A DNA stretch of 29,444 nt from Auxenochlorella pyrenoidosa (taxonomy: Eukaryota; Chlorophyta; Trebouxiophyceae; Chlorellales; Chlorellaceae): NCBI GenBank assembly GCA_001430745.1, contig KQ481945.1, forward strand, positions 239,605-269,048, read 5' to 3'. Below are positions 19,419 to 29,444 of the stretch, in pieces (the stretch's first letter is position 1; each line of letters begins with the position of its first letter). Position numbers and translations under genes: made by a program. The notes under the pieces were generated by a model that did not search any database, was not told the origin of the DNA, and saw nothing but the letters and a program-made list of their open reading frames with translations.

Positions 19419-22400
19419 ATGAGCCAGAGCAACGACATTGACCTCGACCTGGCCGCCCTGGAGGCGGAGCTGCAGGTGGGAAGCACGAGCAGGGCGCTGC
19501 CTTGCCCTTGGAGGTGCCTGCCTACGCTTTTTGAGCGCTAAGAAGCAGTACTGGCCTGTATCCCTGCAGGAGGAGGAGATGCAGGCCACCCAGCCGGCGG
19601 CACAGGTGTGACGATGGCGGGCGTCGCCTGCTGACCTGCATTGACCGGGACACCTGCAATGCTTGCTCACTATTGTTGCTTTTGCCCTGTGGAAGCAGGA
19701 GGATGCCGGTGCCACCCAGGGCAACGTCGATGCGGAGCTGGCTGCCCTAGACGCGCAGGTGGGTGCTGCCCAGGGTGGTGGTGGCAGCGCGGGTGACGAT
19801 GCTTGCTGAGCAACCTTCACTGCAGGCCCTGCCAACGCTTCCATCCTCTGTGCCCCTCCCTCAACAGGGCGCGGATGACGAGGATGTGAATGCAGGGCTG
19901 CAAAAGATGGGCAACGCTCAGGTGGGTGCTGCAAGCTTGGGCTTGTTTCGTCTTAAGGGTGCTGCAGCAATGGCAGCAGCGATTGTCTGCCTGTTGAGGC
20001 TGGCTCTGCATGCGTTGCGCAATCATGCTAAGCAACTTGCCTGCATGCTTTGTGGCCCCCCCTGCAGGAGGAGGAGATGCAGAACAAGCCTAGTGCCAAG
20101 CCTGAGCCTGAGCCTGCCGAGGTGGCAGCACCCACCAGTGAGCCTGCGGCTGCAGCGGAGCCTGCCCTCGGTGCGCCAGCACCTGCGAACGGCTCTGGCT
20201 CTGGAGGCGCAGCTATCAAGCAGCCACAGCTGGGCCTGAAGCGCAAGCCTTGCCTGGTGAGAGCAGATGCGCGTTTCGACTCGGGGTTGATGGATGGCGA
20301 TGGCAAGAGCGCGCGCGTGTGTGGTGCGCCCCCGCTTGCAACTTCTTTTACACCAAGCGCTTGCCCATCCTCCCACGCTAATTTGGTCATCGACCCTGCA
20401 GAACGTGAAGAGGGTAGAGACAAGGCCCGCCCCTGCTGCGCCTGCCACTGGTGCTAAGCCTGCTGCCGCAGCACCCACCTCTGGGCCAAAGCCGGTTGCC
20501 AAGCCTGCCGGCCTGGCCAAGAAGACGGTGAAGGTGAGCTGTGAGGCAGAGCTTCTGACCTGTGTGGCTGCAAAAAGACCTTGCTGCTTGGTCCAATCAA
20601 CGTGGCAGCTCTTAGCAGTCCTGCTTCTGATGCTACTAAGCCTATCCATTGCCGTCCACTACTCGTTCTGAGCAGGCGCGGGCCGTTCAGCCAGCTGAGG
20701 ATGAGTCGGCAACTGCCGCCGCATCGGTGGCTGAGGCGCTGGCAGCCGTCGGGTCTGCGGCCGAGGCGCTGGAAAAGGAGAATGGGGGTACGTGGGGACA
20801 AGGACCAGGCAGAGTTTTGATAGCGTGTAGAGGCTGCATTCTGGAGGCAAGGTCAAGCAAGCAGCACGCGCGTGCCGCCGCCATCCTGCACCCATGCCCC
20901 TCCTAGCTGCCTTCTGTCTCCCCCGCAGATGACAATGCGGCTGGGCCCTCCAAGTCCGCCAAGCCTGGCAACCCTGCGGCTGCGCCAAAGGCCAGGGCAC
21001 CTGCTGTTCCCAAGGCCAAGCCGCCCACCAAGCCGGCGGCTGCAGCAGCTGGCGCCGAGGGCAACATCAAGATCAAGAAGCCCTCCAACGCCTACATGTT
21101 CTTTGTCACCGCCAAGCGCGCAGAGGTCAAGGGTGCGCAGGCAGAATTAGTTGTGGGGCAGACTGCGCCAGATGGCGTTGCTGTGGAGCGTGCGCAGATT
21201 TTGCTTGCATCTCTAGGGTGCGGCGCCCTGATGCCTGGCATGCGCCTCTCCCCCTGCTGCCAACCTGCAGCTGCGCACCCGGACCTTACCTTTGGCGCGC
21301 TCAACGCCAAGCTGGGCGAGCTGTACAAGGCGCTGAGCCCCGAGGAGAAGGCACCGTACGAGGTGGGGACTGCGGGGGGTGATGGAGAGCATGCGGGGGT
21401 GGCAGTCAGCTTGGCTGCCTCCTGTTGTGTGAACAGCATGGGGCTGGCAGCTTGTGCTGCTGTGTGTTGCCCAGACTCACTGACCCACCTGCTCGAGCTT
21501 CCCCATGCGGCCCCTCAACTGCAGGTGCAGGCAGCGACGGACAAGCAGCGGTACGAGACTGAAGTGGCCGCTGCTGGCGGCGCGGCGGCCGTGGCGGCCG
21601 CCAAGCCCAAGGTCAAGCGCACCAAGTCGGCCTACCAGCTGTTCTGCGACGAGCGCCTGCCCCTGCTGCGAGCGGACAACCCACAGGTTGGTTTGTTGTG
21701 ATGGAGATTGCTGTGTGGGAAGAGGCATGGAGGTTGATATGACCGACTGTCTGCATGCAGTCAGTGCGCCCTCATCTCCTGTCTGCCTACGTCTGCATCA
21801 AAGGCCCGCGGTTCCAAGGCCTCACTGCTTCCCCTCTGTGCAGGCCGGCCTCCCAGAAATCAGCAAGCTGGTGTCTGCCGAATGGAAGGCACTGAGCGTT
21901 GAAGACCGAGCTCCTTACGACACCCAGGCGCAGGTGGGGTAGTGGTGCAGGTGGGGAGGGGGGTCTGGATGAGAAGCCAAATGCTTCAAAATCTCTCAAC
22001 CTTTCTGCGTGCCCGGCAGGTCAGGAACCCTTGGCCTCACCCGGGTGCCCTCCCCCTCCGTGCAGGCGCTCAAGACAGCGGCCAAGGCAGCAGCCGGCAG
22101 CAGCAAGGCAGGCGGCGTGGCGGTGCCAGCGGAGAAAAAGAAGCGCGCACGAGCGGCCAGCAACGTGGGCGGCTCACGCAAGAAGGCCAAGGGTGAGGGC
22201 AGTTGAGAGGTGTGTGGGAGACAGTGGATGAAGGCACGGGTGCTTGGATGGAGCTGGACCGCAGAATTGCAGCCCAGTGGAGAATGTCAGGCTCCGAACA
22301 CAACCTCGCCCAGCCCCTCACCCGCAGTCTCCAAAGCTGCTGCTGCCGCTGAGGAGCAGGAGGAGGAGGAGCCGACTGGCGACGGAGACGATGACATGGA

Positions 22401-23735
22401 GCCTGCACAGGCCGCTGCAGGGCAGGAGGAAGACGAGGAGGACGACGAGGCGGAGCGCATGGTGAGCTGTGGCGTGCCTTTGGGCTACCAGGACCCTAAC
22501 ACACGTCGCCAGTTGTTGGACAGGTGCATACCAGGGCGCTGCCCTGGGATGGGCAGCCTTGCTGCCATGCTGTCCTACCCTGGCTGCAGCCTGATGCACC
22601 CGCTCCCTTCCATCTTGCCACTGGCACGCTGCCCTTGTCTCCCTCTCCCGCCCCTTCACCCCCACCTTTTGCCTCCCCCACCTGCAGGCCTGTGACTGGG
22701 ATGCCCACCCAGCCGAGTGCATCCTGTCTCAGACCGCCACAGGGAAATACGTGGTGCTGCGACGCGGCCTAGGCCTGACGGAGTATGGGCTAGTGAGAAA
22801 TGGGGTGTGGGGCCGATGGGTGGTCGTAGGCATTGGGCGGTGGCGCGGGAGGGAAACAGCGTGGGGCGAAGCAACGGCATGAGTGTGCCTTTGCACTGTG
22901 GTTGGTTGCAGTCCTCCGCTCAGCCCCGCTGCTCGCCCCCCTCCTACCTGCCATGCAGGTGGACGCCGCTGCCGTCAAGGCGCAGCGGCTGGGCGGCCAG
23001 GCTGGCGCCGCCCCCTGCCCCGTCAGCCTGGCGCAGCTGGACGACTACGAGGCCTTCCTGCGCACCTTCAAGAAGGAGGTGCACGCGTGTGTCGGTGCGC
23101 GGGCACCGCGGCCGGGGAAAGAGGGAGGGCAGGGCGTGGAGGCCTGCATGCGCAGGTGTTGATGCATCGCCCTGCATTGTGAACAGCCACCACTGATGCA
23201 CCGCCGCCCTGCCCCCCCCCCCCCTTCCCCCTGCCTGGCAGAGGGCGGTGAGCTGGTGTTGGACGACCTGCCCGGCGGCTCGCTGCTGGAGTGCTGCTTC
23301 TTCCTGGGCAAGCTGCGGGAGCCCACGTACGAGCTGGCAAAGGCCGCCAAGAACGATAGCATGATGAAGGTGGGTCTGCGTGGGCGCAGCACTGCTGCAT
23401 GGTGCTTTAAGGGGACGGTGTGGAGGGCGAGGGGCAGCACAGGCAGCGCCAGAGCAGTCTTTGCTTCGTGCTAGACGGACTTTGAGGCACAGCACTGAAT
23501 GCTGCCTGCTTCCTCTTGCTCCCCCAACCTTCAGGTGCCAATCATGGCCACCTCCCGCGTGGTGCACCGCCTGCTGATGGCGGAGCGGCAGCGCAGCCAG
23601 CAGAAGGAGGCGGCCTGGGGGGTCGAGCGGGAGGCGCTGCTGGAGCAGCTGGCTGCAGCCCGCGGCGAGGGTGCAGGGCCAGCCAAGGAGGGCGCTGTGC
23701 ACGCGGCAGTGGAGGAGGCTGTCTGCGAAGAGTAA
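19419..23735 (+). CDS. Two-box HMG-domain chromatin protein with acidic region and novel C-terminal domain
   Basis: Probable nuclear DNA-bending protein. Exons 19419-19475, 19570-19605, 19699-19758, 19868-19921, 20068-20256, 20402-20533, 20676-20787, 20929-21132, 21271-21362, 21525-21686, 21844-21933, 22066-22192, 22328-22461, 22688-22792, 22959-23094, 23242-23369 and 23535-23735 sum to 2,019 bases (672 aa). Residues 1-80 are acidic, with short repeats (E-E-E-M-Q twice, L-A-A-L twice). Residues 80-255 are Lys/Pro/Ala-rich, like linker histones. HMG box 1 (about 263-330) has K-K-P-S-N-A-Y-M-F-F; box 2 (about 343-404) has R-T-K-S-A-Y-Q-L-F and E-W-K-A-L-S. A basic stretch (E-K-K-K-R-A-R, near 420) suits nuclear import. 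An Asp/Glu run covers 440-483. Residues 484-672 match nothing I recognise: a Trp/Cys segment, then a predicted coiled coil. All introns are GT-AG. Confidence 0.9.
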
Positions 23736-24572
23736 AGCATCTTGCGGTTAATGCGGATCGTGACCACATGTGCATGGAATTTTAAACACTTTATTTTTTT
23801 AGAGATGCAGTATCTGTCATCACTGTTACCACCTGTCAAGCAAGCATCCAATTACGACATGGACTGCACCCCAGTGCACTGGGCCGGAGAAGCAGCGCCG
23901 CTGGCAGCCCACACGAGCACTTGCAGGCCTGGGAGGCGCCTGCACGACATAGCAGCCCCACAGTTCTGTCATTCAATGATGCTCAGCTGACATGGGGCTG
24001 TCTGCAGTGCAGTGCAGCATGCGCAGTTGTGCGGAGTTGCAAATTGCTACGGGACACGCTGCAGAATGCTGAGACGCCTGGCGGCCGGGACGCATGGCAA
24101 TGCATGCAATGACAACAAAGCTTGCTTAACTCCTGCCATCCCATCTCTGTCAGCTGTGCTCCCTGCTTCCTGGCGGGAGGCCATCTTCATGAGGGCATCA
24201 GGTGCTGAATAGCATGTCTGCTTGGGAGCTTGCAATCAGCTGGCAGCAGCCCTTCGCGACAGCTCCGGGCCGACGAGCAGCAGGCAGCACCAAGCAGGTG
24301 GATGGACAGCCGATCACCCCACGTTTGCCCAATCCGTCGGTCAACTGCTCTTACGGAATCCCTCCGGCAACCGGCAGCACATCCCTGCTGTGCTGGGCGT
24401 GAGCACAGCAGCCTGCTTCGCCTCATGTCCGAGTCCACGGCTGTCTAGTTCCCTTTCTGCGACCGATCGCCTATTATTCGCGACGCGATTGTCCACCTGT
24501 GTTCCCCTGCCACGCGCCACCAGTTGGCCAGACATCTGTTGTCGGCGGGTTGCAAGACGGGCCATCAGCGCA
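23736..24572. other. Intergenic between the HMG gene and the chitin deacetylase gene
   Basis: 837 bases holding the HMG 3' UTR and the promoter of the next gene. A T-rich stretch lies at 23785-23805 (ATTTTTTTAG). Small frames on both strands lack motifs or splice partners. No gene, RNA or repeat is supported. Confidence 0.5.
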
Positions 24573-27500
24573 ATGCAGCGGCAAACACTCATCGCACTGG
24601 TGCTCTTAGGGGCTGCCTGGCAGGCAGCAGGTGCGCACTCAGTGCCAGGGGACTGACATGCGCCAGTGGCGGGATGGCGGTTGCCGACTCCGCTGGCAGC
24701 GCTGGCAGCAATCAGCGCAGGCAGGACCTGGCAACCTCAGCAGACCCTGTTCCGTGGATCTGTGAAGAGCACCATGCAGTTACTGCTCGGTCAACTGTCG
24801 CAGCCTGCTAGTTTCGGATACGGCTCCGCAGCCGCTGCCAGCTGGCCCCAGCCAGCTGACACAAGCTGATGCTTGAACCCAAACCTGCACACCTCCTGCA
24901 CCCCCTTGTTCCTCATTTCCCAAAAGCTAAAAGCTATACACCACATGCCGCGCCACCCTCGTCCTCCTCTCCGCCCGTGCAGCCTACCCCTGCTCCCCAG
25001 CCGACCTGTCGTCCTGCCCGGTGCCGCCCGGGGCGCCTGCGCTGCGCAGGGACCAGGTGCCGCAGTTCATCACCAGTGAGCGAGGCCTAGACAGTCCCCC
25101 TAGGGCCATGCATGCTCGTGGAAATGACTGCAACCAGCAGATGAATGCAGGCTCCAGCCCTGTGTCGACCCGCTTGCACAGCCGCCGCTGGGTGGCTGAG
25201 TTGGCCGGCCTGCCGCCAGCACACAGGAATGCACGCAGGCATCGCCACCTGGCCACGCCGAGCGGGCCTGCCCGCCGAAGGTTTGCCTCCTCCATAAATC
25301 CTGCTGCGCAGTCACCTGGGATGATGGCGTTACCCCCATGGCATACTCTCTCATCCAAAACATTGTGGGCGGGCTGAAGCAGCGCAACGGCTGCGGCATC
25401 CCCTCCACCTTCTTTGTCACCGTCGCCAGTGAGAACCCGCCAGCCGCGCCGCACGCCCGCCGCGCATCCCGGGGCGCATGCGCGCGTGGGCAAGCCATAG
25501 CATGCCCTCCTTTGCGGCAGGGCAGTCGGCACGCCTTGGCGCTGGGCATGGCGCTCCTCGTATTGGCCCACAAAACTCTCGCATCCCACTTGCCCTCCCC
25601 CACATCTGCAGACACCATCCCGGCGGCGGTGCAGGCGCTGTACCTGCAGGGCAACGAGATCGCCACCCACACCGTCACCCACCCCAGCTACCCTTCACCC
25701 CAAGAGATTGTGGGGTGCCGCGACTGGCTGGTGAACAACACCGGCATCCCGGCGGAGAAGCTGGTCGGCTTCAGGTGGGCTCACAGCTAGGGCCGGTGGG
25801 CAGCTGCTGGGTCATAATCGGACCGCCCGCCCGCCTGTCCCCTAAGCATGCAGTGTCAGCCTGTGCCCGCCGCCTGGCCCTGGTCTGCCCCGCCGCAGGG
25901 CCCCCTTCCTGCTGTCCAACGCGGAGATGCGGCAGACGCTGGCCGACAACGGCTTCCTCTACGACTCATCCATTACCGACCAGGTCCCCAGCCAGGTGCG
26001 CAAGTCTGTCCTGTATTCTGCCCTGCCAGCAGCCAGAAAGCGCAACACCTCAGCCCTGACGCCAAGCACGCCTCGGGCCAGCCGGCTGCCGCGCCGGCGG
26101 CCCCTCAGCTCCCTGCACCCCCTGGCACCCCCTGCAGGTGTCCCCCTCCCAGGGCGAGCAGACCTGGCCCTACGAAATGACCGACGGCATCCCCCAGAAC
26201 TGCTCCACGGGTGGGTGGGTGGGCCTGGCGAGGCCAGTTCCTGGGCAGGGCAGGCAGGCACGCCTTGTGCAAGGCCCCGCAGGCATGGCGGCCGACGGAA
26301 GGCGAGCTGCGCAAAGCTCAGCAATGATGAGCTCCCGTTTGGCTGCCCACCCACCCACCCCAACACCCCACCACCACCCACCACCACCCTGGCCAACCCC
26401 TTCCCGCCGACTGCAGGTAGCTGCAGCGCCGGCGAGTCGTACCCCGGCCTGTGGGAGATCCCCCTGTGGAGCGTGGCGGATGCGCAGCAGCAGCCCATCG
26501 CCTCTATGGACCCCGACGGCAACGCATATGACAACTACCGGAGGGAGGTGCGTGGGTGGGTGTATGCGTGTGTGTGTGGTGGGGGGAGATGGGTGTGTGT
26601 GTGTGTGTGTGTGTGTGTTGGGGGGGGGCGGCGGGGGCAGGGCGGGAGGCGGAAGGGTCAGACGGAGGCTTGGTGTGGGGGGAAGGTGGGGGCAGGTGGG
26701 CGCGAGAGCGCAGGGCTGACACTGGGGATGAGACCCCACAGGCAGCGGCTGGCGCAGCAGCGGCTAGCCGGGCCATGGGCAGTCCATGCCCAGCCGCTCC
26801 TGCCGTGCTGCCCCTCCGCCCTTGCAGCTTGAGTGGCGCCTGGCCGGCAACCGCGCCCCTCTGGGCCTGTTCTTCCACGCGGGTGGGCAGGGCCGCGCTC
26901 TCGCCCAGCCGCAGCGCTGCCCAGCTGCTGCACAGCGAAGCCCGCCTGGCGGCCCCCGCCCCACACTGCCGCTTGCGCCAGCCAATCAGCAAGCAGTCCA
27001 GCATGCGCCGCCTGTGTGGTGCCCGCCTCCCTGCAGGCCTGCAGTCGGACCCCGCCAGGGTGCAGGAGCTGCGCCAATTCATCCAGTACGCAGCAGGCCT
27101 CCCTGACGTGTGGTTCGTGACAAACCAGCAGGTGGGCGAGGGCTCAGCCATCCCACCGAGCTGGCATGGAGTGCAGGCACCTGCTGGCAGCTCGCATCAG
27201 CCCATAGTGGAGAGGCAGGCTGACGAGCGCACGCTGCCTGCTGCCCAACGCTGGCACAGGGCCGGTGTTGCAGCTGCAGACAGACGTACACTCGGCCGAC
27301 AAACCGGGGGGCAAATCTCCACCAAACCCTCCTCTCCCCTGCCTCTGCACCCGCAGGTGCTAGCCTGGATGCAGAGCCCGGTGCCCGCCAGCCGGGTGGA
27401 CCGGCAGCTCAAGTGCGAAGCCCCCACTGACATCTCCCCAGATGTCGGCACCGTGTGCGCCACCTATGTCGGGTGAGGCCCGCCCCCCTGGCTGCCCGCG

Positions 27501-27803
27501 GTCGCGTCTTTCTAGCACTTGAGTACGTGGGCAGGCATGCAGGCCTCCAGGCTGGGCTGACTTGCAGGTGCCGCCAGCCTTCCATGCCCGCCCTCCCGAT
27601 TGCCCCCCACCCCACCCCCCCAATCCATCATCCCCCTCCCCTCACCCCATCACCACCTGTATACCCCCATCATTCCCTGCTGCAGGGATTGCAAGTTTGG
27701 CAGCTACGACTCCAGTCAGTGCAAGTGCGTGTGCATGGGGGAGGGCAGCCCCGGTGGCTACTGCCCAGACCCCCAGACCGGCGAATGTACGGCGCTCTGC
27801 TGA
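24573..27803 (+). CDS. Secreted polysaccharide (chitin) deacetylase-like protein, CE4 family, with Cys-rich tail
   Basis: Likely removes acetyl groups from wall or extracellular chitin-like glycans. Exons 24573-24630, 24983-25075, 25312-25428, 25612-25774, 25899-25995, 26138-26210, 26417-26547, 26828-26882, 27037-27131, 27357-27472 and 27686-27803 sum to 1,116 bases (371 aa). Residues 1-20 are a signal peptide ending Q-A-A. CE4 motifs in order: T-W-D-D-G (52-56; the first Asp is normally the base, the second a metal ligand), H-T-V-T-H (109-113, metal ligands), R-A-P-F (144-147), W-E-I-P-L-W, and L-F-F-H (His261). Motif 1 has Trp where Phe is usual. The last 60 residues hold nine Cys (C-K-C-V-C and flanking), likely disulphide-bonded and perhaps glycan-binding. 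The start is the only ATG opening a signal-peptide exon. All introns are GT-AG. Confidence 0.94.
26548..26640 (+). repeat. (GT)n / G-rich microsatellite in an intron of the deacetylase gene
   Basis: A GTGGGTGGG start, then a pure (GT) run at about 26593-26618 followed by nine G's. It lies directly after the donor of intron 7 (26548-26827). Likely length-variable. Confidence 0.9.
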
Positions 27804-28551
27804 CAAGGTGGCGTGTCCCCGTCGCGCAGCCGGGCGGCTGCGTCGCACCAATGCATGACATGTGACGCTGCGGAAGCTGTGAAAGCTTGCAATGAATACT
27901 GCCATCATCCCCCATTGACTTGCACACAACACCTGATTCAAATTCATTTTCGGTGCAATGCACCATGCATTTTGTGCTTCAGTGCGCACTTGTGCCCGCC
28001 AGACCTGTTGCTCAAGAGTGGCTGCATGCCAGTGGATTCACCGTGGTGGCAGCTTGCTGCCGCTAGAATTGGTCCTGGAGCCTGGGAAACAGGACTGCTG
28101 CATACTCTGGTCAGGCCGAGGTGCCATTCACCAAAGCACTCAACCCCCTGCACGTCTAGCGCATGCTGTTTGGTGCCACTCTCCTGCCCCTGTGAACGGG
28201 TGCATTACTGTTGGTCAGGGGTTCATGAAATAAGCGAGGGAGTCAAGCAGACTTGAAGGTTGGAAGAGGAGCAGAACAGCAGCAGATGGTGGCCTCAAGA
28301 GGGGGAAACAACTGAGAACAAAGCGGAAGGTAGCAGGCAGCACAGCGGCAGCAGAAACATGGCACAGACACGGCACACGAGCAGGTTTGCGGGCGAGGCA
28401 ACACCGGGCGGGTGCAGCCACAGCCGGCCCACGCCAGTGGCGGGGGCAGCGGTTGGGCAGCGCCGAGGGGAGGGCGGGAACGAACACCAGGGGGGGGGGG
28501 GGCGGGGGCCGCCACCGCCTCGACCCCTGCAGCCCCTCGGTCAATCAGCCC
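27804..28551. other. Convergent intergenic region (deacetylase and miaB 3' ends)
   Basis: 748 bases between two convergent stops. The first 450 are AT-richer, consistent with a 3' UTR. A poly-G run lies at 28490-28502. No coding signal or TGTAA was seen. Confidence 0.5.
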
Positions 28552-29223
28552 TCAGTCAATCTGCTTCCCGTAAAGCGTATAGGCGTGCACCCGGTCCACG
28601 TTAACATTCACCAGCTGCCCCTTGAGCTTGGCGCCATCCCCGGGGAAGTAGCACAGCTTGTTGTGCCGCGTGCGGCCCACCGCCTGCGGCGCGGAGGGGA
28701 AAGCGGGGCACATGCTGTCAGCCAGCCCAGCGGGGAAGGGCGCGCGGGCGGGCAGCGGGCACGGCGTGGACAGGGAGGCTGGGCAGAGCAGTCTCCCGGC
28801 CTCGCGTGGGGGGCGCGCGCCCGCAAACTGCAGGGCGGCGGGCGGGGCGGGTGCGTGCCCACCTGCGAGGGGTCGCGAGGGTTGGGGCCCTCCACTAGCA
28901 GCTGCAGGAGGGGAGGGGAGGGGCATGCCAGCGCGAGGCCATTGGAACGGTGCTGCGCAAACAGCAAGCAGGCGGTACCGCTGCAGGGCCAAAGGTGCGG
29001 CCGGCAGGCACGGGGGACGACAGGGTGTGTGCGCGCGCGCGCGTGTGTGTGAGGGGCGGGGTGGGGTGGGGTGGGGTGGGGCGGCTCTCCACGGCATGCA
29101 TTGCCCATCGCCTGTGGGCGCCCCGCCCCGCCTCCTCGCCTGCATGTCGCGGTCCAGGAAGCGCTGCGCCCGCTCCTCCGCCACGCGGTTGACCACCGCG
29201 TTCAGCCGGTTGAGGCGGTCGGC
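28552..29223 (-). CDS. miaB: MiaB-type tRNA methylthiotransferase, 3' end only (partial at right edge)
   Basis: Last three exons, minus strand: 29223-29140, 28901-28863 and 28683-28552 (84 codons plus stop). The residues join as A-D-R-L-N-R-L-N-A-V-V-N-R, L-L-V-E-G-P-N-P-R-D-P-S-Q and A-V-G-R-T-R-H-N-K-L-C-Y-F. They end G-Q-L-V-N-V-N-V-D-R-V-H-A-Y-T-L-Y-G-K. This is the helix after the radical-SAM domain plus the C-terminal TRAM domain of MiaB, which makes 2-methylthio-N6-isopentenyladenosine at position 37 of tRNA. The N-P-R-D-P-S-Q...G-R-T-R-x-N block resembles cyanobacterial MiaB, suggesting plastid origin and location (inference). The radical-SAM cysteines and the start lie beyond the window. 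The first intron here uses a GC donor (CAG|GCGAGG). The exon before 29223 is not found within the window. Confidence 0.86.
   Translation of the reverse strand, partial: ADRLNRLNAVVNRVAEERAQRFLDRDMQARRRGGAPTGDGQCMPWRAAPPHPTPPRPSHTRARAHTPCRPPCLPAAPLALQRYRLLAVCAAPFQWPRAGMPLPSPPAAASGGPQPSRPLAGGHAPAPPAALQFAGARPPREAGRLLCPASLSTPCPLPARAPFPAGLADSMCPAFPSAPQAVGRTRHNKLCYFPGDGAKLKGQLVNVNVDRVHAYTLYGKQID
28902..29139 (-). other. GC-AG intron of the miaB gene
   Basis: The donor is CAG|GCGAGG and the acceptor is CTGCAG|CTG. The join R-D-M-Q-L-L-V-E-G is continuous with the family, and no GT donor is available at the exon end. Confidence 0.75.
29022..29086 (+). repeat. Alternating (GT)(GC)(GT) tract followed by (GGGGT)n
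   Basis: GTGTGTGCGCGC...GTGTGTGTG at about 29024-29051 is an alternating purine-pyrimidine run, a Z-DNA-type sequence. It is followed by four to five GGGGT units (29056-29082), a G-quadruplex-type sequence. Both lie in the GC-AG intron of miaB. Confidence 0.85.
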
Positions 29224-29444
29224 CTGCAGGCCGGTTGGGGCAGGGCAGGCAGCAGGTAGGGGGATGGGCGCTGGAAGGGCGCTGGCGGGGCAGGGCAGCG
29301 AGGCAGGGGCACCCTGCTGACGCTCTGACGCGCTGTGCAACCACCACAGGTGCAGGGCTGGCAGCTGGGCGCTCTAGCTCTAGGCCAGCTGAAGGCGGGC
29401 AGACCAGAAGTAGACAGGCAGGCAGGGAGGGTGTGTGTGTGGGT

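Noticed and set aside
24187..24438. Minus-strand 83-codon frame upstream of the deacetylase gene
   Set aside because: No motif, no splice partner, and it lies in the presumed promoter region.

Overview
The window reads as nuclear DNA of a green alga, most likely a trebouxiophyte of the Chlorella type. It is GC-rich and intron-dense, with short exons, introns of roughly 70-330 bases, and both GT-AG and GC-AG splice junctions. Gene content fits: a nuclear-encoded plastid ClpP subunit with a transit peptide, a hydroxyproline-rich-type wall protein, a secreted chitin deacetylase-like enzyme and a MiaB of cyanobacterial type. No CRISPR, insertion sequence, rRNA or tRNA was found. Gene models were built by hand from conserved protein blocks, splice dinucleotides and phase. 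All seven complete models close in frame.

Layout: (1) 638-3189, minus, plastid ClpP protease subunit (9 exons, 302 aa). (2) 3497-4827, plus, UBE2S-type ubiquitin-conjugating enzyme (5 exons, 217 aa), divergent from clpP across a 307-base gap. (3) 5773-11486, minus, a 12-exon gene of about 1,218 codons: signal peptide, alpha/beta-hydrolase, long Pro/Ser wall-protein region, SEA-like domain, transmembrane segment and basic tail. (4) 12605-13511, minus, two-exon gene of unknown function. (5) 14193-18305, minus, EF-hand mitochondrial carrier of the SCaMC/ATP-Mg-Pi type (12 exons, 488 aa). (6) 19419-23735, plus, two-box HMG protein with acidic region and an unrecognised C-terminal domain (17 exons, 672 aa), divergent from the carrier. 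(7) 24573-27803, plus, secreted CE4 chitin deacetylase-like protein with a Cys-rich tail (11 exons, 371 aa). (8) 28552-29223 and beyond the right edge, minus, 3' end of a MiaB methylthiotransferase.

This is an ordinary eukaryotic neighbourhood: the genes serve plastid proteolysis, cell-cycle ubiquitination, the cell surface, mitochondrial transport, chromatin and tRNA modification, and do not form one pathway. The most unusual item is gene 3, which joins an apparently intact hydrolase to a membrane-anchored extensin-like stalk. The hydrolase-to-stalk junction lies inside one uninterrupted exon. Gene 3 and the chitin deacetylase are both predicted to act at the cell surface, which is the only functional theme shared within the window.
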